DNA of 64,000 nt from Malachius bipustulatus (taxonomy: Eukaryota > Arthropoda > Insecta > Coleoptera > Melyridae). Each line of letters opens with the position of its first letter. Position 1 is the stretch's first letter. The stretch covers positions 24,341,162-24,405,161 of the forward strand of contig OU342637.1 in the NCBI GenBank assembly GCA_910589415.1. Direction: 5' to 3'. Below the pieces are notes generated by a model. That model was not told the DNA's origin and made no database searches. It worked only from the letters and a program-made list of their open reading frames with translations. Shown here piece after piece: positions 32,418-43,740 of this stretch. Made by a program: the position numbers and the translations under genes.

Positions 32418-33277
32418 TACACATATACACGGTATGACGATAGACGATGACGCGCAGGCTGCGTCCCGGTCTTGTGACGTCACGTGGTTCTAAGATTACA
32501 CTTGAGATTGCTCATATCTTTTTTATTGTCAGGAATAAATAAATAATTATTTGTAGGCTTGCATATGTCGGCAACAGCTATCCATTTTCCGTTTTAAAAA
32601 TTTTCAAGGCCAACTAAATCCCAGATTTTGCATAGTCAACTTTTGTTTTTCTTATAGCCGTCATATTGTTTTTTATGTCGTTTGGTACAAAAAAATCATA
32701 AAAATCTAAAATCTAGAACATTTAAAAAAAATTGTAAAAATTTCATTTTATTTGTTTCGAAAAAAAATTTAAGATTTTTCGAATTTAGATCTAGCACAAA
32801 GAAAAACACAAGCAAAAAGGATGGAAGCAATATAATTTGACATTTATTTTATAAACAACCTCGCCGCGATTAATACTTTAAGTCAAAATAAAACCACATG
32901 ACGTCATTGCGCAGTAATAACCAAAATAGTAACAGCAATCGGCTATTGGTTGAAAGTATATTTGGATACGAACGCGCCTATACTGTCACTGTACATTTCG
33001 GTACAATTTTTACTGATTGAAACAGGTCAATGACAGATTGACAGAATGTCAATATTGTCAATCATCATTTTATAAGTTAGGTTAGAAAGTTGAAAAAGTT
33101 TGTTTTTTTGAGATTTTTGAAAACTGAAAATTCCTATTTTTTTTACAATTTATTTCGTCGTATTTCTTATTTGAAAGTTTTACAAAGAAGCAACTAAAAT
33201 AAAACAGAGAAAATAAGTAAGTGAATCCTGTTGGGAACCAATGAAAAAAAGAAATTAGAAATCTGTCATAGTATATC
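32418..33277 (+). promoter_or_regulatory. 5' region of the 25-finger gene
   Basis: TGACGTCA-like sites at about 32477 and 32900, and a TGACAGATTGACAGAATGTCAA cluster at about 33030-33060, precede a possible first exon ending AAATAA|GTAAGTG at 33215. A short intron or an unspliced leader then reaches the ATG at 33278. Which of these is used cannot be told. Confidence 0.4.
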
Positions 33278-36073
33278 ATGATGAGCGACATCATTTCTTC
33301 TTGTTTTGTGAAAAATGAGCCAGTAGACTCACTGAAGGAGTCGGATAACTCGTCTGACCTGATCCAAGAGAAAGACCTAATAATAATTGATGATCTCACT
33401 TTGAAAGAGGAATCGTTTGAAGATGTGGATCAAGAAAACAAAGCAACCTGCATTTGTCTTATAAAAGAAGAAAATAAAGACCCATGTACTCTATCTTCTG
33501 ATTCATGGTTTGACTATGAGAATGATCTTAAAAATCAGAATGTTTATGATGAAATAAGTGGTCAAAGTAATATGAAAAATGTGAGAGTGACAGCCGAATC
33601 TAAATCTGGCATACTCGACAATGAACTTCAAAGTTCATTGAAAGAAGAAATCGATATTGAAGAGCATACGACAAATTATGAAGAAACATGCGAGAAGAGT
33701 GACAATGTCCATAAACACTTTGCGCTTGCAAAATTGATGAGGTCTTCTCATCGTGCTTCAATTGGATTATTCAAATGTGACAGTTGTGCATATGAAACTA
33801 ATAAAAGAAACAATTTTAGGAGGCATATCATTTGTAAACACAGAGAAGGTAATAAACTGTACAGATGTGACATTTGTCCTTTTAAAACTAAAGCGAAATT
33901 TTATCTAGCTAAACATTTTAGTCGTAATCACAGAGAATGTACTGAAATGTTCAAATGTGCCAGTTGTTCATATGAAACTAAAAGAAGAAGCGATTTGGAG
34001 AGACATATTATTTGTAAGCACGGACAAGATACTGAGTTGTACGAGTGTGACATTTGTACTTATAAAACTACAGTGAAATTTTATCTAGCTAAACATTTTA
34101 ATTATAATCACAGAGAACATAGTGTACGGTTCAAATGTGCCAGTTGTTCATATGAAACTAAAACAAGAAGCTTTTTGAATAAGCATTTTAACTCTAAACA
34201 CAGAGAACAGACTGAATTGTACAAATGTGACATTTGTCCATTTGAAACTAAGATCAAAAGATACATCAATGAGCATTTCAATCGTAAACACAAACAAGAT
34301 ACTGAGTTGTACAAGTGTGACATCTGTCCTTATGAAACTAAAGTGAAAGCGTATCTAAATAGTCACTTCAGACGCAATCACCGAGAAGATACTAAAACTA
34401 AATTGTTCAAATGTGCCAGTTGTTCATATGAAACTAAAAGAAGAAGCGATTTGGAGAAACATATTATTTGTAAGCACGGACAAGATACTGAGTTGTACGA
34501 GTGTGACATTTGTACTTATAAAACTACAGTGAAATTTTATCTAATTAATCATTTTAATTATAATCACAGAGAACATAGTGTACGGTTCAAATGTGCCAGT
34601 TGTTCATACGAAACTAAAACAAGAAGCTTTTTGAATAAGCATTTTAACTCTAAACACAGAGAACAGACTGAATTGTACAAATGTGACATTTGTCCGTTTG
34701 AAACTAAGATCAAAAGATACATCAATGAGCATTTCAATCGTAAACACAAACAAGATACTGAGTTGTACAAGTGTGACATCTGTCCTTATGAAACTAAAGT
34801 GAAAGCATATCTAAATAGTCACTTCAGACGCAATCACCGAGAAGATACTAAAGTGTTCAAATGTGACATCTGTCCTTATGAAACTAGGGTGAGAGAATAT
34901 CTAAATAGACACTGCAATCGCAATCATCGAGAAGATACTAAAACTAAATTGTTCAAATGTGCCAGTTGTTCATATGAAACTAAAAGAAGAAGCGATTTGG
35001 AGAAACATATTATTTGTAAGCACGGACAAGATATTGAGTTGTACGAGTGTGACATTTGTACTTATAAAACTACAGTGAAAGCGTATCTAAATAGACACTT
35101 CAGACGCAATCACCGAGAAGATACTAAAGTGTTCAAATGTGACATATGTCCTTATGAAACTAGGGTGAGAGAATATCTAAATAGACACTTGAATCGCAAT
35201 CACCGAGAAGATACTAAAACTAAATTGTTCAAATGTGCCAGTTGTTCATATGAAACTAAAAGAAGAAGCAATTTGGAGAAACATATTATTTGTAAGCACA
35301 TACAAGATACTGAGTTGTACGAGTGTGACATCTGTCCTTATAAAACTAAAGTGAAATTTAATCTAATTAAACATTTTAATTATAATCACAGAGAACATAC
35401 TGAATTATTGTTCAAATGCGACATGTGTCCATTTCAAACTAATATCAAAAGATATTTCACTCAGCATTTCAATCGTAAACACAAACAAGATACTAAGCTG
35501 TACAAGTGTGACATTTGTCCTTATGAAACTAAAGTGAAATTTTATCTAATTAAACATTTTAATTATAATCACAGAGAACATAGTGTACGGTTTAAATGTG
35601 ACAGTTGTGCATATGAAACTAAAAGCAGAAACAATTTGAAGAGGCATATCATTTGTAAACACGGAGAACGTAATGAATTGTACAAATGTGACATCTGTCC
35701 TTATGAAACTGAAGTGAGAGGATATCTAATTAAACATTTTAATTATAAGCATAGAGAACATACTGAATTATTGTTCAAATGTGCCAGTTGTTCATATGAA
35801 ACTAAAACAAGAAGAACTTTGAATGCGCATGTTATTCGTAAGCACAGAGAAGGTACCGAATTGTTCAAATGTGATCATTGTCCCTATGGGACTAAAGTTA
35901 AAAGTTACTTAATGAGGCACTTTAATTACAATCATAGGGAACATACCGATTTGTTCAAGTGTGACAGTTGTGCGTACAAAACTAAAAGACGGGGGGACTT
36001 AAAAAGACATTTTGATCGTAAACACAGATTATTGACGTATTCAAGTGTAAAACTAACAGAAGAGACCCTTTAA
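33278..36073 (+). CDS. C2H2 zinc-finger protein with 25 tandem fingers
   Basis: 931-aa probable DNA-binding protein in one coding exon. It starts MMSDIISSCFVKNEPVDS (two adjacent ATGs, 33278 and 33281). Residues 1-160 are acidic with psi-K-x-E motifs (VKNE, LKEE, IKEE). From about residue 165, 25 fingers of two alternating subtypes follow: CASCSYETKRRSDLEKHIICKH and CDICPYETKVKAYLNSHFRRNH, with REHTELFK or QDTELYK linkers. Fingers 3-7 and 8-12 are almost identical (456-bp duplication), and a third partial copy covers 14-17. After finger 25 the frame ends YSSVKLTEETL-stop, while another frame reads FKCKTNRRDPLTMNFICKH, a frameshifted 26th finger. Such a long array implies recognition of an extended DNA site. 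No orthologue was recognised. Confidence 0.92.
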   Translation: MMSDIISSCFVKNEPVDSLKESDNSSDLIQEKDLIIIDDLTLKEESFEDVDQENKATCICLIKEENKDPCTLSSDSWFDYENDLKNQNVYDEISGQSNMKNVRVTAESKSGILDNELQSSLKEEIDIEEHTTNYEETCEKSDNVHKHFALAKLMRSSHRASIGLFKCDSCAYETNKRNNFRRHIICKHREGNKLYRCDICPFKTKAKFYLAKHFSRNHRECTEMFKCASCSYETKRRSDLERHIICKHGQDTELYECDICTYKTTVKFYLAKHFNYNHREHSVRFKCASCSYETKTRSFLNKHFNSKHREQTELYKCDICPFETKIKRYINEHFNRKHKQDTELYKCDICPYETKVKAYLNSHFRRNHREDTKTKLFKCASCSYETKRRSDLEKHIICKHGQDTELYECDICTYKTTVKFYLINHFNYNHREHSVRFKCASCSYETKTRSFLNKHFNSKHREQTELYKCDICPFETKIKRYINEHFNRKHKQDTELYKCDICPYETKVKAYLNSHFRRNHREDTKVFKCDICPYETRVREYLNRHCNRNHREDTKTKLFKCASCSYETKRRSDLEKHIICKHGQDIELYECDICTYKTTVKAYLNRHFRRNHREDTKVFKCDICPYETRVREYLNRHLNRNHREDTKTKLFKCASCSYETKRRSNLEKHIICKHIQDTELYECDICPYKTKVKFNLIKHFNYNHREHTELLFKCDMCPFQTNIKRYFTQHFNRKHKQDTKLYKCDICPYETKVKFYLIKHFNYNHREHSVRFKCDSCAYETKSRNNLKRHIICKHGERNELYKCDICPYETEVRGYLIKHFNYKHREHTELLFKCASCSYETKTRRTLNAHVIRKHREGTELFKCDHCPYGTKVKSYLMRHFNYNHREHTDLFKCDSCAYKTKRRGDLKRHFDRKHRLLTYSSVKLTEETL
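33947..34858 (+). repeat. 456-bp tandem duplication of five fingers
   Basis: Fingers 3-7 (33947-34402) and 8-12 (34403-34858) align with period 456 bp (152 codons). For example, the segments at 34108-34323 and 34564-34779 are identical at protein level. The shift keeps the reading frame and the finger phase. Confidence 0.9.
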
Positions 36074-36828
36074 CTATGAATTTTATTTGTAAACACAGTG
36101 AAGTGTTCAAATCTGACATTTTTGTACTTAATAAAAAGTAAAAGAAAATGTGATCATTGTAATATATCGGGGATCCACAAAATTTTTCATCAACTTAGTG
36201 CCTTGGAAGAGAGAGATGGCTATTGCAGTCAATGTCTGAGCTCATTTTACTAAAATAATTCTGAAATTCACATGCCCATTCCACTTTTTCCACTCGCGTC
36301 GCTCACAGCGTTGCCGTACGCAACTCGTTACTCGTTGCCGTTGCAGCGGCCTCGTCGACCTTTGGCTTTGGCGTTACCCTCTCCTGAATTCGCTTCTCCT
36401 CTCTCTGTTCGAGTTCGTTTCTCTCCCCGTGTCCGATGCCCGTTCCTTTCATCCTTTCCTTAGTATGATCGATTGGAAGGAGGTACATAGAATAATTATT
36501 GGAATTAGGCCAGTCGTCCAGTCGGTATCCGATGCCCGTTCCTTATTAAATAGTAAAATAGGAGGTACATCCAATTAGAATTAGGTTACTGTATAGTACC
36601 TACCTATAATAATGCAGATCACTGGTATAATATAATTATTATTATTATTACGTACCTACATACTTTAAAAAAAAATAAAAAGAAAAGAGAGTACCTACCT
36701 ACCTATGTCTTCTCTTCACAATTATTATTGTTTTAACACATTGCGGAAAAAGCATGCGGAACGATCGAAAATAGTATATTACATTACTAGTGTGGAATAT
36801 ATAAACATCTCTGGATATTATACAGGGT
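36074..36828. other. 3' flank of the 25-finger gene
   Basis: 36035-36145 holds the frameshifted 26th finger. Around 36270-36480 a pyrimidine-rich, GC-richer block of unknown origin contains two copies of GTCCGATGCCCGTTCCTT-like text (about 36430 and 36527). No gene was recognised. Confidence 0.4.
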
Positions 36829-37442
36829 GATCCCGAAATGGCGGACACGGAATACAAGGTGTTGTAGAGGATGTTCAGAAAGACTGTAAATTTAAAACAA
36901 AAATGGGTTTCTCGGCTCCGTTACCGAGATATAGGGTGTCCTTTTTCTAAAATTTAAATCCAAATGACAGTCAAATTTAAACAACCTCCACTGGCAAAGC
37001 ACATATGATTTGACATAATTATTACGATAGTGTTTGCTTTTAATTTTTTTTTATTATCGGGAACGGAATTATAGGCATTCAAAGTTTACCTATTCCCTGT
37101 GTTCAACAAAATTTTTCAATGTGGCATCATTGTTCGAATTCGAGATTTTGAATAATATTATCGAATTGTATCTGCGCAACGATTGTTGTTTTAAGCTTTG
37201 TTGCGCTTTCATTTCATATGCTTCCATGGTAACATCTATCTGGGTATTGTAGATCTACACATTATTTTTCTCCCTGAAGAAGAATATCCAGTGCAGTGTT
37301 GTGACTTTATTTTCTGCAAAAGTGGTCATATCTTCTTAAGGGAGCCATACTGGAGAAAACAGTAAATAAAACTTAGAATCTTTAATCCACAATAGATGCT
37401 GTGGTGCTGTCCGTGTCTGCCATTTCGGGATCACCCTGTATA
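36829..37442. mobile_element. Mariner-type miniature element, about 610 bp
   Basis: The left end TACAGGGTGATCCCGAAATG GC.GACACGGA (36831) is mirrored at 37410-37440 with one mismatch. TA dinucleotides flank both ends. No transposase frame is present. Confidence 0.85.
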
Positions 37443-38470
37443 GGTACAGGAGGGTGCTAATTATTCCTAAAGACATTTTTGTTTCGGTTTTCGTCTTTTG
37501 TCAATTATTGCTTTTCCAAATTTGTCAAATGCTTAACTTTACTGTCACTGCACGTAAATAGGAAAAGCAATTGACACGAAGTGAAACTGATTTGACATAA
37601 TATCAATATGATAAATCAATGACTAGGACCTAATAATCATATTGGTAGATAGAAAAATAAGAAAATCATTTGACAAATTAGGAAGAGCAATTGACAAAAG
37701 AGGAAAACCACAAGAAAAAGACTGTAAATCAAAAGCTACGCATCGCATAAAAACAATTCTCAATTAATATTTGCAAAATTAAAAAAAAAACGAAACAGGT
37801 CAAATTTTGAATTTAATTTATGTTATATTGACGTAATATTTTTTTATACTTGGTTCAGTGATGACGTCTTGCATTTATATCTTTTAATAGGACACCCCTG
37901 TATGTATATATTATTACATTTTCAGATTGTTTGAGAAAATCCGGCAAGAATGGTTTTTACTGTCACAGTTTAAATTGAGTAGGTTACGAGTTATAAACGA
38001 ATGAAAATCGCAATTTTCCAAATTCAAAGCAGCTCACAATGAAAACGGCTCGAAATATCGAAAACGCTTTACATATGTCTCTATCTTAACTTTTCACATG
38101 GTATCTTACTTTGTGGATAAAATTTTAATACTGGGTGATGGAAATAATCAGATTTTTAATCGCCCTGTATAAAAATTTCAAATACACTGTAAAGTAACAC
38201 GTGAAAAGTTAAGATAGGGACATGTAAGCGAGGTTTATGGCTTATTTGTGTTGTTTCTTTTGCGTAAAAAGTTGTCTATTAATGCTTTTCGATAACCATT
38301 CTCTTTTGCAATTTTTGTTTGACAATAGAAATTTCTCTGTTAGACTTGTTTTTGTACAACTTCCATTAAAAGTCACACTTTTAACGTCAGCTGACAGTGT
38401 TAAAAGTTATTGTTTACATGGAAGCGTGTTAAAAATTCTTTTAACACTAGTGTTAAAAATATTTCACGGT
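37443..38470. mobile_element. Two imperfect foldback units
   Basis: Unit one: TTTTGTCAATTATTGCTTTTCC..ATTTGTCAAATG at about 37497-37531 is mirrored at about 37668-37705. Unit two: ACATATGTC.CTATCTTAACTTTTCAC at about 38072-38098 is mirrored at about 38198-38225, and CACCCTGTAT-like text lies within it. No genes were seen. Confidence 0.5.
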
Positions 38471-38735
38471 GATTGTCTGAAATTTCATCAGATTGCAAGA
38501 TGCATCGCAAAGTGTATTTTCGGTTGATTTGAAGTCATCGAGCAACTCGCGCCATGAAATAAGGTATTTAAGACCGCACTATTGCCAATTCTGTTATAAT
38601 TTTTGTGATCGCGCCGAAGATCCTGTCACAGAAAATTATTTCAAAATTGATGCCGATTGAGATCCACGATGCAGCGCAAAGTGGATTTTCGGTTGATTTG
38701 CATGAAGTCATCGAGCAATGTGATAGATCGAAAAA
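38471..38735 (+). repeat. Satellite-like units, left block
   Basis: Roughly 175-bp units contain CAACTCGCGCCATGAAATAA, GATGCA.CGCAAAGTG.ATTTTCGGTTGATTT and GAAGTCATCGAG. The first unit is partial. The array breaks off near 38735 and resumes at 41054. Confidence 0.65.
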
Positions 38736-41053
38736 TATCGATCATCAGTTGAAAATAATTTCTTTCATTTTCTTGATAATATTAAAATGAAAAGAATGAA
38801 TAAATTGAAGGATATAGTAATTTGAGTTAAAGCGAGCGTCTGGCTGAAATAAAGGCGGCAGTCAGACGTGAAAATATGCATTAAGTATATGGGAATAATT
38901 AATAATACGAGCTCACACGGGTGGTAGGAAGTTGAGTCGTCAGTATTTTAACAAAACGTGGTATCAGGTTAACTTTACAACAATGTTGCTCTTTATTCAC
39001 CGCCGCTACGAGTGAGAAAATAGAACAAGAGTCATTAAATAATAGCGGGGATCAGGAGGTTTAATATAAAAAAAAAATATCATGAACGTGAGGTGCAAGC
39101 AGAGGGCACGCGGAAAGAAATTAAGAAGGGGAAGCGAGGTATTAAATAGAGGAAAAAAGGGAGTAAGCGTGAGTTCTCAGTTCAGTTTAGTTCTCACTTT
39201 GACTTTTACTTTTTAGTCGGTCGGCCACTTTTTACGTTACTCACTAACTGACTTACTCGTTCGGCGTCAGTTTTCGGAGTTTGGTGGCCAGTCTCGGTGT
39301 CAGTGTTAGTTCAGTTGAGGAGTTTTGTGGGGTAGTTCCTGGCTTCTTACGCGGCATTTCGTACTTCAAGAGTTACCAAGTTTTAGTTGAGCGTTTAGTT
39401 TTTGAGACCAAAGTTTAGAGTTTAGAGTATTGAGCAAATGTAGGTACCGAGGGTGGGTGATGAAGGGTTAGAGTCCCCGGGATATAATAATTGATGAAGG
39501 GTTAGAGTCCCCGGGATATAATAATTGATGAAGGGTTAGAGTCCCTGGGATATAATAATTGGTGAAGGGTTAGAGTCCCCGGGATATAATAATTGATGAA
39601 GGGTTAGAGTCCCCGGGATATAATAATTGATGAAGGGTTAGAGTCCCCGTGAAACATAATTGGTGAAGGGTTAGGGTCCCCGTACATAATTGGTGGAGAG
39701 TTAGAGTCCCTTGGGATATAGTTGAATTTTGAAAATTGAGTCAAGTTAGGTAGTCGGATCTTTGTTCCGAGAAAATTATTAATTGGGTAGTGGAACTTGA
39801 ATTAGGAAGTCGTACCGTGAGCGCGCGAGAAATGTGTTGAACTGTAGTGAGTGTCATTTGAAGGATTACTTGAATAAATCACCCCTCCAACTTTCTAATG
39901 TAAGTGTTGAGATGTAAGAGTAGAATGGTAGATTACTAATTGTCACAGATGTAGTGTTTTGGCCACTGGAAGCCCTCAAATTTGGGAATTTATGAAGTAA
40001 TGGTTATTGAGAGTGTCAGAATGTAAAAATCATAAACTAACTTTTAATTTGAGTAAAAAGGTGGAAATAATAAATATAAGTCCCAAACTTGAGTGCTGCT
40101 TAAGATGATAATTTAGTTCCAGAATGTAGCATTATTTTTATTTGAATTAATTTTCCTGGTTTGGTAACAGTCAAATTATGTAACCATATGAAGTAGATAA
40201 GAGAGGAGAGAGAGTGATGACTAGCGATTAACTATCTGGATCATCCGTCTATCCTCCTTTTCGAAAATTTAAAATTAATAAATTAATAGTACAGTGATAA
40301 TTATTTGTATTTTGCAAGTGCCTAAAAATCAAGATAGTAGTAAGGGTAAATCAAATTTTTTTGTAATTCATGTATCAAAATGATTTATTTTATCAATAAT
40401 AAATTTGTTAAATTTATCTTCTCCTCTTTCATTCAAGAAAAATCACACTAGAACCCCAGCAGTGTTAAAAATAAATTAGTTTTGTGAGACTCAAGATTTT
40501 GAAAATAGAAGTTGAAAATATTAAAAGAGAGTCAGTGAAATTGTCAAGAGTCAATCAATGAATTAAAATAAGCAAAATAAAGTGAGTCCAGAAAAGGAAA
40601 AATAAGTACTAAAATTACTGAGCTGGCAATGCCCTATACAGAATGAGAATCAATTTGACTAATAGTATAATATAAGTAAGTATCTAACCAGACGAAAAGA
40701 ATTTGGAATAATCAAAAGGTGGCAGATTTTCTGAAATTTCACAAAACAAAAGGTAAGTGCAGATTTTTTGAGTTTTTCTTGGATCGTTTTAGCTAGAGCC
40801 GCTGTGCATTAAATTGTACAGTGTGGCCCCTACCTATTCATTTCTTTCGAAGCCTTTAATAACTGACAAACCGCTCGGCCAGCCAAAGGACTATTGTGAC
40901 ACAGGGAAGAATGGAGAGAGTAGTAGGTAGATAAATAAATAAAGAAATTTGTTTGTTTGTTTACGTACGCACGTGCGTGAGCGGCGATTTTCGACAGAAA
41001 TCTCGCCCGCCCGCGCGCGAAAAACTCTCCCCTTTCTCTCCCCGCCGGTTACA
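38736..41053. other. 2.3-kb segment interrupting the satellite, with a minisatellite
   Basis: It lies between two copies of the same satellite unit and is probably an insertion. It contains the 34-bp minisatellite at 39459-39710 and otherwise AT-rich DNA. No open frame, terminal repeat or primer-binding site was recognised. Confidence 0.4.
39459..39710 (+). repeat. 34-bp minisatellite, about eight copies
   Basis: The unit is GATGAAGGGTTAGAGTCCCC followed by GGGATATAATAATT. The first five copies start at 39459, 39493, 39527, 39561 and 39595 with almost no variation. The last three shorten and diverge (CCCCGTGAAACATAATTGGT and others). Units abut with no unique spacers. Confidence 0.95.
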
Positions 41054-41720
41054 GCAACTCGCGCCATGAAATAAGGTATTTAAGACCGCACTGTTGCCAA
41101 TTCTGTTATAATTTTTACGATCGCGTCGAAGATCCTGTCAGAAAATTATTTGAAAATTAATGTCGATTATTCAGATTCACGATGCAGCGCAAAGTGGATT
41201 TTTGATCAATTTGAAGTCATCGAATGAGATAAAGTGTGAAAAAAGACATTTTCAAACGCGATGTTGCCATTTTTCATAATATTTCTGCGATCACAGTTTA
41301 TATTCTGTCTTAAAAATGCCACTAATTCAGATAAAGGTTATGCGCAGAACGGATTTTCGATCAATTTGAAGTCATCGAATGAGATAAAGTGTGAAGGAAA
41401 ACATTTTCAAAAGCGATGTTCCCATTTTTATAATATTTTTGTGATCACAGTTTCGGTTCTGTCTTAAACATTAATTTCAATATCGCCACGAATTCAGATA
41501 AAGATTATGCGCAGAACGGATTTTCGATCAATTTGGAGTCATCGAATGAGATAAAGTGTCAAGGAAGACATTTTCAATTTGCGCGGGGTTGATTTTTGGC
41601 CCATCGAATAACTTAGCTCATGGAACTAGGCAAAACGAAACGCGTTGTTGCCAAATTTTTGTTATATATTTTCGCAATCTCAAAGACAATTCTGTCAAAA
41701 AAATAATTACTCTCTTGGGT
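41054..41720 (+). repeat. Satellite-like units, right block
   Basis: The block restarts at CAACTCGCGCCATGAAATAA and continues as three to four units with TTCGATCAATTTGAAGTCAT and CGAATGAGATAAAGTGT at about 41208, 41357 and 41524. The period is 145-170 bp. The short open frames across it are by-products of the repeat. Confidence 0.75.
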
Positions 41721-41740
41721 TATATCATGCTGCGCGGGGT

Positions 41741-41880
41741 GGTTTTAGTGTATTTTTTAATAAAAAACACTATTGAGGACGACATCGACTTTTCGAAAAT
41801 CACCCAAACTCATCAAATGTCCACCGATCCTGACCCCCAGATCACGAAAAATTAGTTTTCCAAAATTCACCTGCCCACGA
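41741..41880 (-). repeat. Inverted copy of the 14.9-kb repeat end
   Basis: Reading on the minus strand, CGTGGGCAGGTGAATTTTGG through GACGACATC..CTTTTCGAAA matches 14893-15010. Both copies terminate beside a TATATA tract. Confidence 0.7.
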
Positions 41881-41884
41881 TATA

Positions 41885-42856
41885 TACAGGGTGTCCGGTA
41901 AGTACCTCCTAATGTCTCGGGAGCATACAGAGGTGGTCAAAATAAACTTAGTTTGTCATAAAAAAAACATTCCCAAAGTGTCCCTAAACGGAGATACAGA
42001 GCCCCAAAATGGTACCCTAAGAGTTACTTTTTCGGCTCTAACTTTTGAACCGACCTGTATAATTTGATGAAATTTTAATTTTTTTATAGAGGCCATAAAG
42101 ACTCATTAAGCCATATCAGAGTGGATGTTTGACATCCTAAAGGAAGTCAGGAACGGACTTACCACCACACTCATTGTGTCAAAGTTTTGACAGGTGTCAT
42201 TTTACAGAGCTGAAAACTTATTTTTTAAATACGCTGGTCATTCATCTTTAAAAAAGGTAGTCTTAACTTATTTCGATAAAACTAGCGGTTCTCAAGATAA
42301 ATCGACTTTTATGCGAATTTTGATCAAGTTCCGTCAATGGCAATCCATTATGTAGGTAGGTTTATCAATAAGAACCTGATTTTTACCTGTTTGTGTTTAG
42401 CATTAGTAACTTTTGAGTGTTTCGCATACCTAAAAACCGATTTATCTCGAAAACCGTCAGTTTTACCGAAATAAATTAAGAGCACCTTTTTTGAAGATGA
42501 AGTATCAGACTATTCAAAAAAATTGTTTTTAGCTCTGTAAAATGACACCTGTCAAAATTTTGACTCAACTAGTATGATGGTAAGTCCGTTCCTGACTTCC
42601 CTGACGACGTCAAACATCGACTTTAATATGGCCTGATGGCTCTCTGTGACCTCTATAATAAGGGTTTAAATTCCATCCAATTATACAGGTTGGTTCAAAA
42701 GTTAGAGCCAAAAAAGTAAATTGCGGGGCACCCTTTTAGGGCTCCATATCTCCTTTTGGGGACACTTTAGGAAAAAAAATTTTATAACAGACTAGGTTTT
42801 TTTTGACCTCCCCTGTATGCTCCCGAGAGATTAGGAGGTACTTACCGGACACCTGT
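41885..42856. mobile_element. Mariner-type miniature element, about 970 bp
   Basis: TACAGGGTGTCCGGTAAGTA CCTCCTAAT.TCTCGGGAGCATACAG at the left is mirrored by CTGTATGCTCCCGAGAGATT AGGAGGTACTTACCGGACACCTGTA at the right. The long arms extend inward, including the repeated AAAATGACACCTGTCAAAA.TTTTGA blocks at 42190 and 42540. TA flanks both ends. No transposase is present. Confidence 0.85.
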
Positions 42857-42859
42857 ATA

Positions 42860-43590
42860 TACAGGGTGTTCTACAAGCTCTATGACAAACTTTGACAGAT
42901 GGTAGGTTGCTTGATTTTAAACATATTTTTTTTAATAAACATGGGTCCGATTCGTTTTTGTTTAGAAGTTACAAGTATTTAAAGAATCGTAATTTGACAT
43001 TTCTTAGAACACGACCTTTTAGAGTTTATTGATGATGACGTGCAACTCAATATTATTCAAAATATGTGGTATCAGCATGACGGTGCACCACCACATAGAG
43101 GAAGACAAGTTGCTGCTTGGCTAAATGAACATTTCCCGAATAAATGGATAGGTCAAGGAGGTCCAATATCATGGCCACCTCGTTCTCCCGATCTGAATCC
43201 TCTGGATTTTTATTTATGGGGACACATGAAGCAGCTGGTCTACCATGTTGAAATCGCTACCCATCAGCAGTTACTTGAAAGAATTCAAGATGCAGCTAAC
43301 CAAATAAGAAATGATCGAAATCTCATTCTTCGAGTGACCCGAATCTTTAGTTCGTCGATGTGAGGCTTGCATTCAAGCTGAGGGTGGACATTTTGAACAA
43401 TTTTTATAGTCTTAAGTTTTGTGATTATCATTTAATTTAAATTTTTATTGTTGATTGTTAATAAAGGTTAAATGCTTGTAACTTCTAAACAAAAACGAAT
43501 CGGACCCATGTTTATTAAAAAAAATATGTTTAAAATCAAGCAACCTACCATCTGTCAAAGTTTGTCATAGAGCTTGTAGAACACCCTGTA
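42860..43590. mobile_element. Mariner-like element with about 120-bp inverted repeats
   Basis: TACAGGGTGTTCTACAAGCT starts the left arm, which runs to about 42980 (...GTTTAGAAGTTACAAG). The right arm from about 43468 to 43590 mirrors it nearly base for base. The element abuts the 41885 element with only a TATA-type junction between. It encloses a transposase remnant. Confidence 0.9.
43001..43363 (+). pseudogene. Mariner-family transposase, C-terminal remnant
   Basis: The frame is open from FLEHDLLEFIDDDVQLNIIQ through NMWYQHDGAPPH to WPPRSPDLNPLDFYLWG, the second and third catalytic-acid neighbourhoods of IS630/Tc1/mariner DDE transposases. The DNA-binding N-terminus and first catalytic Asp are absent: the left inverted repeat begins almost at once upstream. 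It is an internally deleted, non-autonomous copy. Confidence 0.88.
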
Positions 43591-43740
43591 TATATATATA
43601 TATATATCTTTATAATACTTAGAAAAATATTATAACCGAGCCGCTGTCGTATGGAAATACAAAATAATAATAATAACGGGCTTGGCTCTTCGAGCTCTTA
43701 GGCAGTCTACAAAACAGAACTGAGCCTTCCAAATAATCCT

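Noticed and set aside
39459..39710. CRISPR-like array
   Set aside because: Units abut with no unique spacers and the DNA is from an insect nucleus; it is a minisatellite.
38736..41053. LTR retrotransposon flanked by the satellite-like direct repeats
   Set aside because: The direct repeats belong to a tandem satellite present in further copies, and no gag/pol frame or primer-binding site is visible.
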